This document shows positions 8,341-18,400 of a DNA stretch of 64,000 nt, one piece after another; the first letter of the stretch is position 1, and each line of letters starts with the position of its first letter. Origin of the DNA: an uncultured Flavobacteriaceae bacterium (GTDB lineage: Bacteria; Bacteroidota; Bacteroidia; Flavobacteriales; Flavobacteriaceae); contig CANNCA010000001.1 in assembly GCA_947503005.1 (NCBI GenBank), forward strand, positions 930,001 to 994,000, read 5' to 3'. The position numbers and the translations under genes are program-made. The notes under the pieces are model-generated. The model searched no databases and was not told where the DNA came from. It saw only the letters and a program-made list of their open reading frames with translations.

Positions 8341-8371
8341 TGGGCCTGCCACAACACTTTTGACAGACCCA
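8341..8371 (-). terminator. Terminator between convergent PorP and VWA genes
   Basis: TGGGCCTG (8341-8348) pairs with CAGACCCA (8364-8371) with one mismatch. On the - strand the stem is followed by TTTTATT, so it best fits termination of the VWA/DUF4349 transcript. Confidence 0.5.
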
Positions 8372-8445
8372 TAGCTAAACACCAACCAACTGCGTTCAAC
8401 AATTTGTATTTCAGAATTTAGTTTTCTGAGATATTGGTCAGTTGT

Positions 8446-9624
8446 CTATTCCCATTTATAATTTTTATTTTCCGCTTGCCTCGTGATTGCCTGGATCATT
8501 GCATTTTCCAATTCACCTTTTGAATCTTCTTTTTGGTTTTTTGCAATATACGCCTCACGTTTCTTATTGAGTTCTTGAATCTCTTTTTGAATACGATTAC
8601 GTTCCGTTTTCTTGTTGGAGATATGAATTTCGATTTCTTTTGCTGATTTACCTCGTAGTTCTTCGGGTAGTTCTTCGTCTTTGATTTCAGAAACATCAAA
8701 TTCAGCGTCATCGGCAGCATCAACTAAATCCCATTTCTTGTTGTTGTATAAACGTGAACTTTTACTGACAGCTCGTTTTACCGCAACACCTTCTTCCATT
8801 TGCATCGCATTTGCATCTTGTTTCGATTGCATTCGCATTTTGGCTTGGCCCATTGAACCGTAGGAAACATAGGTTTTGTTCAATTTTGAGTTCAATTCTA
8901 TAATGACTTTGTCATACGGAGTGTCAATGTGGACTACCTGTCGATTATGATTTATGGCCATATACTCACCACCGGTTAAGGTCGCTCCTTTTTTCCAATC
9001 GGTATTGATACCTTGCTGATAGTCCCCACAGAAAATGGTATTCACCACAATATCTTTTTCCTTGGCGTTTGCCACGGCATCCTTATAGTTTAATTTACCT
9101 TGTGTGAATGGCTCGTTGCCGGCAATGAATATCATTTTTAGATTGTCAGGGTTTTTTCCCCACTCCAGTTGCTTTAGCGAAGTATGGATGACCTCGCCAC
9201 AAAATTCCTCTCCACCATTGGTAGTCAAGGAGAACAACTTTTCGGAAATCTCATCAAGGTCATCGCTGAAACCAAGCACTTGTTGAATATACCCTTCTCG
9301 TGCCGAAAGTCCGTCATTGCCGTATTGATATAGCGCAATCTGCAAGTTTGGCCTTGAATCATTGCCACATTTAGCATGGGTGAATTTGTTAACGATGTCC
9401 CACAATTGGGCTTTTGCCTGATTGATCAGTCCGTCCATGCTGTTACTGGTATCGAGCAATAGAGCTATTTTTACGGTATTGTTCGAATCCTTTTTCTCTT
9501 TTGTAATTGCATGAGCAATTAGGGGTTTTTGAGATTGTTTTTCCTTTTTTGGCATGCATCCATAAGTCGAAACCGTTGCCAGGCTTAGCAAAGCGATACC
9601 TAGTATTTGTCTTGTATTTTTCAT
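8446..9624 (-). CDS. von Willebrand factor A domain lipoprotein
   Basis: The start is set at the ATG at 9624, giving a lipoprotein signal ending STYGC with Cys23; an ATG 21 bases upstream adds MKIKLWI. A vWA domain spans about residues 50-245 with a MIDAS motif DTSNS at 58-62 (IALLLDTSNSMDG), so it probably binds a divalent metal and a protein ligand. It is followed by a linker and a highly charged coiled coil (about residues 325-375, KKTERNRIQKEIQELNKKRE). It is anchored in the envelope, facing the periplasm or surface. It follows the DUF4349-like gene by 30 to 50 bp on the same strand, suggesting a two-gene unit. The ligand is unknown. Confidence 0.85.
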   Translation of the reverse strand: MKNTRQILGIALLSLATVSTYGCMPKKEKQSQKPLIAHAITKEKKDSNNTVKIALLLDTSNSMDGLINQAKAQLWDIVNKFTHAKCGNDSRPNLQIALYQYGNDGLSAREGYIQQVLGFSDDLDEISEKLFSLTTNGGEEFCGEVIHTSLKQLEWGKNPDNLKMIFIAGNEPFTQGKLNYKDAVANAKEKDIVVNTIFCGDYQQGINTDWKKGATLTGGEYMAINHNRQVVHIDTPYDKVIIELNSKLNKTYVSYGSMGQAKMRMQSKQDANAMQMEEGVAVKRAVSKSSRLYNNKKWDLVDAADDAEFDVSEIKDEELPEELRGKSAKEIEIHISNKKTERNRIQKEIQELNKKREAYIAKNQKEDSKGELENAMIQAITRQAENKNYKWE

Positions 9625-9675
9625 AATCCAAAGTTTTATTTTCATTTCCGTGAAGACGGAAATCTTTCGTTTATA

Positions 9676-10536
9676 TTAAATTTTCATTTTCATTTTTTCT
9701 ACTGACAATAGAAGTAAATAAGCAAAAAGGCTCATGAAGGTTAACGCTAAAATGAACATCAAATAGTTTTTGATGGTCCATTCCAAAGCCACTTTCACGC
9801 GTTGCATCAGACTAATCACAGTAACTTTTCCTTCCGACAGCAATACTTTTACAGTACAGAATTCATTTTCATCATCAAAGTTGCCCAAGCTGACCCCAAG
9901 CCCTTGCAATTGTTGCTCTATTTCTAAAATGCGGTTTTCAAGCTGCATATATTCATCTATTCTCCCTCCTTTTGATTTAAGGTCGATTAACGAGGCGCGA
10001 ATTTTTTCCAAGGATGCTTTTTTGGCATTTAGCTCTTTGTATTCATTGGTTTTATCGGTTTTGGTGATTTGTTTCGACTGAATTTTTCCCACCTTGATAA
10101 GACTGTTGTAGATGGAATCAAAATTTTCTGGAGGAATACCTATAACCAGGTTCAGTCTGCGGTAGCCCTTGTTGCCACTTTTATTTTCAAATTGTATAAG
10201 CCCGTCGTAGCTCTTGACCTGGGTTCTTATTTTCTTTTCGGCTGTCTCGAATTCCGTTGTAAACGATTTTATATCGGCAATTTTCTCATACTTCTGGTCC
10301 ACATTTACCGAAGTCATTCCACTGACTTGATGGTATTTTTTTGAAGCATAGTTTTTGCGTATGCTCAATAACGGTTCATCCATTTGTATAGCGAACATCT
10401 CGTTTTGCATGCCAGGTACCGTCCCCTCGGGAACGGTCTGATAACCGAATAACAATCGGAAAATGAATAGTCCTACAAATCCTAAAAAAAGCACTAGTAT
10501 GGTTTTCTTAAAATATTTCTTGACAAAAGGTTTCAT
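9676..10536 (-). CDS. DUF4349-like membrane protein with coiled coil
   Basis: A 286-aa envelope protein. An N-terminal membrane anchor (about residues 10-29, TILVLFLGFVGLFIFRLLFG) is followed by a domain with strand pattern DIKSFTTEFETAEKKIRTQV and RRLNLVIGIPPENFDSIYNSL. A coiled coil comes next (KELNAKKASLEKIRASLI through RILEIEQQLQG), and a C-terminal membrane hairpin (YLMFILALTFMSLFAYLLLL). This layout fits the DUF4349 family, whose function is poorly known. It precedes the VWA lipoprotein and is probably co-transcribed with it, which hints at a shared envelope role. Confidence 0.75.
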   Translation of the reverse strand: MKPFVKKYFKKTILVLFLGFVGLFIFRLLFGYQTVPEGTVPGMQNEMFAIQMDEPLLSIRKNYASKKYHQVSGMTSVNVDQKYEKIADIKSFTTEFETAEKKIRTQVKSYDGLIQFENKSGNKGYRRLNLVIGIPPENFDSIYNSLIKVGKIQSKQITKTDKTNEYKELNAKKASLEKIRASLIDLKSKGGRIDEYMQLENRILEIEQQLQGLGVSLGNFDDENEFCTVKVLLSEGKVTVISLMQRVKVALEWTIKNYLMFILALTFMSLFAYLLLLSVEKMKMKI

Positions 10537-10760
10537 GGAACTCAGTTTAGGTTACCCTTGTTAGGTTTAATACGGAGTAAAAGTATTTTTAAATGTTTTC
10601 AGAAAAAATGAGGAATGAGCGAAATGGCCTTTTCAATGCGTGAACATGATTTCTGGCTTCGTAAACCATATAAATAAGCCTTTAAAAGCCTTATTTTATG
10701 CGATGTCTCATTTTTTTGTGACACATAAATCAGCTAAGTTTACGTTGTATAGGTATACAT

Positions 10761-12980
10761 ATGTTGAAACTCAAATACATATTTATTTTATTTTTCTTCG
10801 GATGCGTGACAACGATTGCACAGGTGTCTGAAAGCGTGAAGAATGTCCGTATTAAAGGGACAGTTCTGGGCAAGGAAGACAACACCCCGATTTCAGATGT
10901 TGAAGTATCAAGCAATAGAGGGGCTTACACGCTTACAAATAGTTTGGGAGAATATGAGATTTCAGTGGCGATTGGAGATATCTTAATTTTTAGAAGTTCT
11001 GAAATCGAAACCATCAGGCATCGGGTTCAAACAGATGAAGATGTAGATGTATTGGTCGAGAATTATGTTGCGCCGTTAGAGGGTCAGAAGCAACAAAGTA
11101 AAAATAGGAGTAGTATTTCAAAGGATGTGGTTGCCATGCATCAAACCTATCTCGATTCAGCGAATTATTACAAAAAACAGGATATTGAGAAAAGCATTGA
11201 TTTCATCACGCAGTCAATTGCCCAATTAGGGAAAAGGTCAAATAAATTAGAATTGGCGGCTTCCCTTACCATGCTTGGCGAAGTGTATCAATACCACAAT
11301 CAGTACGATTTAGCAATTACCAGCTTTCAAGATGCCTTGGCCGCCAACAAGTCGACTAAGACCACTTTGCTTTTAGGTCAAGCTTATTTAGCTAATAGTG
11401 ACTATCAAAGTGCAGAGGATGTCTTACTTCCTTTAATCAAGATAAAGGGTATGATTCCTTTTCAACAAGTTCAGCTTTTTGAGGGCTTAGGAGATGTATA
11501 CTCAGGTTTAGGAGAAATTGATAAAGCAGTTGATTTTTATGAAGAAGGGTTGACGATAGCCAAAAAAAATCAGATTGCTCCAAAAATGACTGATTTGAAC
11601 TCGAAAATTGCAGATGCTTATGCCAAAGACAATCGCTCAATAGAGGCTGAAGGCTTTTACGGTAATTCATTGAAACTGGCCGAAAGTCAAGCTCCTCAAA
11701 GGGCAATTCAAGAAAAGGAGAAAGTTGCTGACTTTTATAACAAAAAGAGGAGGTACGATGAGGAAATAGAATTGCGCAAAAAAAGTCTTAATGAGCTCGA
11801 TAAGCTACCAGAAGCCAAGGTAGAGGTCAAGGGTATTTCAATAACCCCTGACACCATTTCCGCGCAGCGCATTAATTATAAAATCGCGAATGCATATATC
11901 GCACAGGATCAATATGAAAAAGCAATTCCCTATCTCGAAAAAAGTATTGATCAAGCCGATACGGAAGATGATCTTATTGTACAAAAAGATGCTACCAGAA
12001 AGTTGTCCGAGGTGTATGAATCTAGGGGTGATTTTACAAAAGCTCTCGAAACCTATCAGGCATATGTCTCAGTGGTTGACACATTGTACATCAGAAAGGA
12101 GCAGGAAATTTCTAGAGCTGCACGTTTCAATAGGGAGATTTCCACCAAGCAAAGCAGGATCTCTGGTCTCGAACAAGAACGTGAATTATCACAGAGCAAG
12201 TATGATCTTGCCCTGACCGAACAACAGTTGGTACGTGAAAACAACAGAAGACAAAAATGGGTTATCTATTCCCTCATTCTTGGCTTAATAATGCTAGGGC
12301 TTGCCACATTCTTTTTCTATCGCAGTAATCAGCAACAAAAGTTGGCGAACAATCTTTTGGCGTTGAAGTCGTTACGCTCACAAATGAATCCGCATTTCAT
12401 TTTTAACGCGCTCAATTCAGTGAATAATTATATTGCAAAAAGTGATGAACGTAGTGCTAACCGATACTTGAGCGAGTTTTCAACTTTGATGAGGTCCGTA
12501 TTGGAAAATTCGGAGGAAGATTTCATTCCATTGGATAAAGAACTGGAGTTGTTGCAACTTTACGTAAAGCTTGAACATTCTCGTTTTCCTGATAAGTTCG
12601 AGTATAAGATTGAAGTGGATCAATATGTAGATGTCGCTGCATTTGAAATTCCACCTATGTTATTACAGCCATATATTGAAAATGCTATATGGCATGGTTT
12701 GCGGTATAAGGAAGAAAAGGGTTATTTGAATATCGACCTAAAACAAAAAAATAAGGATTGGATTATCATCACTATTTCAGATAACGGAATCGGTAGGAAG
12801 AAATCGGCCCAATTAAAAACCCAGAATCAAAAGAAACAAAAGTCAAAGGGAATGGGAAACATCAAAAAACGAGTTGCTATCTTGAATGATATGTACAAGA
12901 ACAAGGTCGATGTTCATATCTCGGATTTGAAATCGGATGGCACAGGAACAAAAGTGGAATTCACCTTAAAAAAGGATTAG
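10761..12980 (+). CDS. LytS-type sensor histidine kinase with CarboxypepD-like and TPR sensor region
   Basis: Transmembrane sensor of a two-component system (739 aa). A signal peptide (YIFILFFFGCVTTIAQ) leads to a carboxypeptidase-regulatory-like beta-sandwich (about 28-100, IKGTVLGKEDNTPISDVEVSS). A periplasmic TPR array covers about 125-440, then a coiled coil, a membrane segment (about 499-519, WVIYSLILGLIMLGLATFFF), a His_kinase domain with SQMNPHFIFNALNS (phospho-His near 547), and an HATPase domain with ISDNGIGRKKS near 673. The response regulator begins 3 bp after its stop, so they form one operon. A weak promoter candidate lies near 10715-10742. The signal sensed is unknown. Confidence 0.92.
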   Translation: MLKLKYIFILFFFGCVTTIAQVSESVKNVRIKGTVLGKEDNTPISDVEVSSNRGAYTLTNSLGEYEISVAIGDILIFRSSEIETIRHRVQTDEDVDVLVENYVAPLEGQKQQSKNRSSISKDVVAMHQTYLDSANYYKKQDIEKSIDFITQSIAQLGKRSNKLELAASLTMLGEVYQYHNQYDLAITSFQDALAANKSTKTTLLLGQAYLANSDYQSAEDVLLPLIKIKGMIPFQQVQLFEGLGDVYSGLGEIDKAVDFYEEGLTIAKKNQIAPKMTDLNSKIADAYAKDNRSIEAEGFYGNSLKLAESQAPQRAIQEKEKVADFYNKKRRYDEEIELRKKSLNELDKLPEAKVEVKGISITPDTISAQRINYKIANAYIAQDQYEKAIPYLEKSIDQADTEDDLIVQKDATRKLSEVYESRGDFTKALETYQAYVSVVDTLYIRKEQEISRAARFNREISTKQSRISGLEQERELSQSKYDLALTEQQLVRENNRRQKWVIYSLILGLIMLGLATFFFYRSNQQQKLANNLLALKSLRSQMNPHFIFNALNSVNNYIAKSDERSANRYLSEFSTLMRSVLENSEEDFIPLDKELELLQLYVKLEHSRFPDKFEYKIEVDQYVDVAAFEIPPMLLQPYIENAIWHGLRYKEEKGYLNIDLKQKNKDWIIITISDNGIGRKKSAQLKTQNQKKQKSKGMGNIKKRVAILNDMYKNKVDVHISDLKSDGTGTKVEFTLKKD

Positions 12981-12983
12981 CAC

Positions 12984-13712
12984 ATGGCACTTAATGCAAT
13001 CATAGTGGAAGACGAGGCAAATAGTCGTGAGATTTTACGAAATTATTTGACCAAATATTGCCCTGAGGTGAATTTGAAGGGTGAAGCAGCTTCAATCGAT
13101 CAAGCCAAACAGCTTATCGTCAAGAATACTGTTGACCTGGTTTTTCTTGATGTGGAGATGCCTTTTGGCACTGGTTTTGACTTTCTGGACCAATTACCGG
13201 ATCGCACTTTTGAGACGGTTTTTGTAACTGCGTACGACCAATACGCCATTGATGCTCTGAACAATCATGCTGCCTATTATTTGATGAAACCTATTAACAT
13301 TGATGAACTGATCAAAGCGGTCGACTACGTCAAAGAGATACGACAAAAAGAAGATGCACTTGAAGATAAAGTGCTAAAACCTAAATTTAAAAAGGTAGAT
13401 GGCAAGATTACATTACCACAGCAAGACGGTTTCCAGATTTTGAATGTTTCGGATATATTGTATTGCAAGGCCGATGATAATTATACTGAAATCTATCTTG
13501 AGAATAAGAAAATATTGGTGAGTAAGACTTTGAAATATTTTGAGGAAGCACTTTTAGAGTTTCCGTTTGCGCGAATCCACAAAACTTATTTGGTGAATGT
13601 TAACGAAGTTGTGAAATACAAAAAAGGAAAGGGAGGAAGTGTAGTGGTTTCCAATGGGAAAGAACTATTGGTCTCCGCGTCCAAGAAAAAAGAATTGTTG
13701 GCCTATTTTTAA
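12984..13712 (+). CDS. LytTR family response regulator
   Basis: DNA-binding response regulator paired with the upstream kinase. Of 242 aa, residues 1-125 form a receiver with the acidic pair near E9-D10, the phospho-acceptor Asp56 (LVFLDVEMP), Thr in FVTAYD and Lys in LMKP. Residues about 135-242 form a LytTR domain with ILYCKADDNYTEIYLENKK and FARIHKTYLVNVNEVVKY. The LytTR class binds short direct repeats in promoters, but no target could be assigned here. The 3-bp spacing to the kinase supports translational coupling. Confidence 0.95.
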   Translation: MALNAIIVEDEANSREILRNYLTKYCPEVNLKGEAASIDQAKQLIVKNTVDLVFLDVEMPFGTGFDFLDQLPDRTFETVFVTAYDQYAIDALNNHAAYYLMKPINIDELIKAVDYVKEIRQKEDALEDKVLKPKFKKVDGKITLPQQDGFQILNVSDILYCKADDNYTEIYLENKKILVSKTLKYFEEALLEFPFARIHKTYLVNVNEVVKYKKGKGGSVVVSNGKELLVSASKKKELLAYF

Positions 13713-13734
13713 GGCGCTTTTAGAAAACTATGAG

Positions 13735-14247
13735 ATGATTAAAACTATAAACGGAAAGACACCTGTGATAGGAGGCGATTGTTTTATCGCCGAGAATGCC
13801 ACTATTGTCGGTGAGGTAAGTATGGGTCATCAATGTAGTATTTGGTTCAATGCTGTTCTACGTGGAGACGTACATTTTATAAAATTAGGAGACAAAGTAA
13901 ATGTGCAAGACGGGGCAGTGATTCATTGTACCTATCAAAAGTCGCCCACCACAATAGGTAACAATGTGTCTATTGGTCACAATGCCATCGTTCACGGTTG
14001 CACTATCAAGGATAATGTCTTAATCGGCATGGGAAGCATCGTAATGGATGACTGTATAATTGAAAGCAATAGCATTATAGCGGCCGGTGCCGTTTTGACC
14101 AAAGGAACCCATGTACCATCTGGGAGTATTTTTGCAGGAATGCCAGCTAAAAAAATTAAAGATATTAGTCCTGAGTTAAGTTCAGGCGAAATTGACAGGA
14201 TCGCAAATAACTATGTCAAATACTCGAGTTGGTTCAAGGAAAAGTAG
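13735..14247 (+). CDS. Gamma-carbonic-anhydrase-like hexapeptide-repeat protein
   Basis: A left-handed beta-helix protein (170 aa) of the YrdA/PaaY/gamma-CA group. The start is taken at the ATG at 13735 (MIKTINGKTPVIGGDCFIAE). The frame opens earlier, at 13654, but there it overlaps the response regulator. Hexapeptide turns are clear (NATIVGEVSMG, NNVSIGHNAIVHG, DNVLIGMGSIVMD). Histidines at the metal-ligand positions are present: one in VIHCTY and two in SIGHNAIVHG, consistent with metal binding. A helical C-terminus closes the trimer. It lies 22 bp after the regulator and may share its transcript. Carbonic anhydrase activity is unproven for much of this family. Confidence 0.88.
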   Translation: MIKTINGKTPVIGGDCFIAENATIVGEVSMGHQCSIWFNAVLRGDVHFIKLGDKVNVQDGAVIHCTYQKSPTTIGNNVSIGHNAIVHGCTIKDNVLIGMGSIVMDDCIIESNSIIAAGAVLTKGTHVPSGSIFAGMPAKKIKDISPELSSGEIDRIANNYVKYSSWFKEK

Positions 14248-14363
14248 CCTGCCATGAGGGTAGGGTAAATCCAATTTCAATTGTTTGGAACATGTAAGAT
14301 TAATATAAATTTCTTTTTCAGTTCTTAATGGTTCCAAAGGTAATATTCATCCCATTTATTCCG

Positions 14364-14371
14364 TATTTTTG
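14364..14371 (+). promoter_or_regulatory. Bacteroidota -7 box of fabD
   Basis: TATTTTTG fully matches TAnnTTTG and lies 18 bases before the fabD ATG at 14390. No clear -33 TTG was found upstream. Confidence 0.45.
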
Positions 14372-14389
14372 CCGCTTTAATTTGGACTT

Positions 14390-15274
14390 ATGAATGCATA
14401 TATTTTTCCCGGACAGGGCGCACAATTTGTCGGTATGGGACTAGATCTTTACGAGAAGTATCCCTTGGCCCAAGAATTATTTGAGAACGCCAATGAACTA
14501 CTCGGATTTAACATTACCGATATCATGTTCGAAGGAACTCCTGAAGACTTGAAAGAAACAAAGGTCACCCAACCAGCCATTTTTCTGCATTCCGTGATTT
14601 TAAGTAAAGTCATGGGTGAGAATTTTAAACCGGATATGGTTGCTGGCCATTCGTTGGGTGAATTCTCAGCGTTGGTGGCAAATGGAGTATTAAATTTTGA
14701 AGATGGATTGAAACTGGTGTCCCAAAGAGCCTTGGCGATGCAAAAAGCGTGTGAATTGCAACCGAGCACCATGGCCGCAGTATTGGGATTGGAAGATGAG
14801 CGTGTAGAACAAATTTGTGAGGCTACACCTGGTATAGTGGTCGCGGCCAACTACAATTGCCCAGGACAATTAGTCATTTCTGGTGATGTATCAGCTATTG
14901 AAGTTGCCTGTGAAAAAATGAAAGAAGCAGGTGCCCGTAGGGCTTTGGTGCTTCCCGTAGGAGGTGCTTTTCATTCTCCCCTGATGGAACCCGCGAGAGA
15001 AGAGCTTGCCACCGCTATTGAAGCAACAAGCTTCAACGCTACCACTTGCCCTATATATCAAAATGTCACTACAATTGCGGTCAGTGATTCCGAAGAAATC
15101 AAGAAAAATTTGATTTCACAGTTGACAGCTCCAGTAAAATGGACACAAAGTGTGCAGAATATGATAAAAGACGGTGCAAATTATTTTGTTGAAGTCGGTC
15201 CTGGAAGGGTTTTACAAGGTTTGGTTAAAAAAATCAACCCTGAAATGGAAACCACCTCGGCAATTCTGACGTAA
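14390..15274 (+). CDS. fabD: Malonyl-CoA:ACP transacylase
   Basis: Transfers malonyl groups from malonyl-CoA to acyl carrier protein for fatty acid synthesis, in the cytoplasm. The 294-aa product has the whole family layout: IFPGQGAQFVGMG at the N-terminus, the nucleophile Ser88 in VAGHSLGEFSA, and His195 in VGGAFHSPLM. Gln in the FPGQG loop and Arg in SQRALAM are also present. The final YFVEVGPGRVLQGLVKKI is typical. It is expressed from its own -7 box and ends in a strong hairpin, so it is probably monocistronic. Confidence 0.96.
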   Translation: MNAYIFPGQGAQFVGMGLDLYEKYPLAQELFENANELLGFNITDIMFEGTPEDLKETKVTQPAIFLHSVILSKVMGENFKPDMVAGHSLGEFSALVANGVLNFEDGLKLVSQRALAMQKACELQPSTMAAVLGLEDERVEQICEATPGIVVAANYNCPGQLVISGDVSAIEVACEKMKEAGARRALVLPVGGAFHSPLMEPAREELATAIEATSFNATTCPIYQNVTTIAVSDSEEIKKNLISQLTAPVKWTQSVQNMIKDGANYFVEVGPGRVLQGLVKKINPEMETTSAILT

Positions 15275-15308
15275 ATACATTTGCCTACACAAACTGTATT
15301 TCGTCTAT

Positions 15309-15354
15309 AAAACCCCTATTTAAACCCTTATTTAAGGTAATAGGTGTTTTTTTT
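15309..15354 (+). terminator. Terminator after fabD
   Basis: AAAACCCCTATT (15309-15320) pairs with AATAGGTGTTTT (15339-15350) with one mismatch. Inside it CCTTA and TAAGG can also pair. Four further T's follow. Confidence 0.7.
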
Positions 15355-15436
15355 AGTAATATTGAGTCCCATTTTTTACCGATACTTAGTACCTATTTGT
15401 GCTGTAAAATGAATTTTTGAATTCAGTGAGCAGCCT

Positions 15437-18400
15437 ATGAAATTGAAAAAAGAACATTTGACCTCTTTTCTGAGTACCTCTAGTGCTTATAAGGGATTGT
15501 TGCTTTTAGTCTTTGTACTATTCAGTGCAGTGACCCATGCACAGACTATATCTATCACAGCAGTTGCAGGTTCCGCTTCTGAAGCTGGAGCAACAGATAG
15601 TTTTACGGTTTCAAGGACTGGTGGAATTTCAATTGGATCAGAAGTTAGTTACACAGTTAGTGGTACTGCAACGGCCACGGATGATTTTTCAGGGTTAACA
15701 GGTTCTTTAAATTTGATGACGGGTTCGATTACATTACCATTTGGAGGAGATGTTTCGGAGACGATAGAACTTACCGGTATTGTGGACGATGATATCGTTG
15801 AAGGAAATGAAACGGTAATAATTACCCTTACCGGCGTTATAGGGGGCGGGGTTATTGGACCTCAAGATAGTGCTCAGGCAACCATACTCGATAATGACAC
15901 GGGTACCTTTTCGGTGACTACTGTGGACGCAGCCGCGATTGAAGAAACCCCAAGTACCGTTGCCGGTGAGGCTAGATTTCGAATTGATTTGGATAAAGAA
16001 AATGGAACAGGCACCTCAGTAACTTTACCATACACAATAACGGGTACCGCTACCAATGGAGGTGTTGGATCTGATTTTGATATTGCGGGTCAAACTACTT
16101 TTACATTCCCAGCAGGAATTACCGCTAGAACCATACGGATACAGCCAATTGATGATATCTTGGCTGAAGACGACGAAACGGTTATCCTTACCTTGGGTAC
16201 ACCGAGCAGTTTATTGTTTTCGGTAGGAACCCCTAGTTCCGGAACAGCAACTATAGAAGATAACGATTGCGTTGCAGGTACTACAGCTCCTCCTTTAAAT
16301 ACTGCAACACTTACCGAAAGATGTGATGTTGCGAGCGTTAACTTGAATACGTTTGTGGTTGGTGGAGCTGGGAGTGCACCAGCAGGTTCAGCATTAAGAT
16401 GGAGTTTGATACCAAACCCGACTTCTTCTGCAGATTTAGTGGCGACTACGGCAACTACTTCCGACACTTATTATGGAGTTTATTGGGACAGTGTAAATTC
16501 ATGTGCCAGTCCTTCTTTGGAGATTGTACTGACATTGAGCACCTCACCTTCGGCAGGTACAACTATAAATGCCAGTGCATGTAATAACGCAGATAATAAT
16601 TTTCCTCCAAGAAAAATTGATTTAGATGATCTGATTACAGACGAAGATGACGGTGATTGGTCCCAAACGGGTGGACCATCTGTGGGTACCATACCTAATA
16701 ACAATGATATTAGTTTTGATAATCGACCGGCCGGTGTTTATGAATTTACCTATACTACAACAGGGGCTGTAGCACCATGTATGGATTCATCTTCTGTGGT
16801 AACCATAACGGTAACCAACTGCGACCCTTGTACAGCAGGAAATACGGCGCCAGTTTTAAACTCCAATCAAACTGTCTTTTGCGGTCCGATACCTGCCAGC
16901 GTCGAATTGACAGATTATGCACCTAATACAGGGCCAAATAATAATCCGTTAAAATGGTCATCGAGCCAGACAGATCCTATTCCCAATATTGTGGCTAATG
17001 CGGTGGTTCAAAACCCCGGACCTGGAACTTATTACGGTTTTTACCATGATGAGACCAATGATTGTGCAAGTCCAGTAGCTGCCCTGACCTTGGCGTCAAA
17101 ACCAGTACCAGCTGTTAGTGCTGCAAACGGCGCAGAAAGATGTGGCCCAGGTGTGGTAACCCTTACCGCGTCGGTAACGCTTAACGCAACTATCAATTGG
17201 TATGCCAGTGCGAACAGTAGCACCATATTGGCTTCTGGTGCAAATTTTGCGCCCAACGTGTCACAAACTACGACCTATTGGGTAGAAGCAACTTTAAACG
17301 ATTGTACTTCCGAAAGGGAAGCTGTTGTGGCAACCGTTGTTCCTCAGCCTTCGGCCGGAATACCTCAAAATGGGGGTAACGCTTCGGCATGTAGCGATGA
17401 AGACAATGGTCCAACAATTTTGGATCTCGATGATTTGATTACAGGGGAGGATGCCGGTGCATGGGCATACACCGGTGGTCCGTTAGGAGAAAATATCACA
17501 ATTCCTTCCAACAATATCATTGATTTTGAAAATAAAGCGGACGGTGACTATGAATTCACTTATACAACAACGGGTGCACAGGCTCCTTGTACCAATGAAT
17601 CATCCGTTATTACGATTTCGGTGAATGATTGTGATGTGGATTCGGACTTGGACGGACTTTTTGATGGTCCAGAAGCTGTTTTGGGAACCAATCCCAATAA
17701 CCCCGATACTGATGGTGATGGTCTCAATGACGGGGAAGAAGTGGGTCCCGATATCGAAAACCCCTTAGACGAGGATGAAGATGGAATAATTGATGCCTTA
17801 GACTCCAATATAGAAGATACCGATATGGACGGGGTAGTAGATCAACTGGATCCCGCAAATGAAAATCCGTGTATACCACAAAGACTGAACGGAGTTTGTG
17901 ATTTTGATGGTGATGGTATTTCAGATGGTGATGAAAGGGACAATGGTAGTGACCCTGATGATCCATGTGATCCTGATGCGGAAAATGCAGCATGTAACGC
18001 GGAGGTTGATCTCGAAGTTGTAAAATCTGTAGACAATATCAACGCACAGATCGGTGAAACCGTTGTCTTTACAATTACGGTAAACAACCTTTCCGACAGT
18101 AAGGCAAGCAGCGTTGTTATAGGAGATTTGTTAGAAAGTGGATTTGAATATGTTTCTCATACCCCCGCCACTGAACAGTATGATGCCTTAACTGGTGAAT
18201 GGGCAATTCCTTTGGTCGAGGCCATGGGGTCGACCGCCTTGGAGATTACTGTAAACATCCTTGAGAGCGGCATTTACTCCAATACCGCCGAATTGCTTTC
18301 GGTTTTTCAAACCGATATAAACGAGGCCAATGATAAAAGTGAGGAGATTACATTGCCGATTTTGATACCTGAAGGAATAGATTTGGTACTTGAAAAAACA

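Noticed and set aside
13654-13734. Upstream start for the gamma-carbonic-anhydrase-like gene
   Set aside because: It lies inside the LytTR regulator gene in another frame and gives a non-homologous N-terminus.
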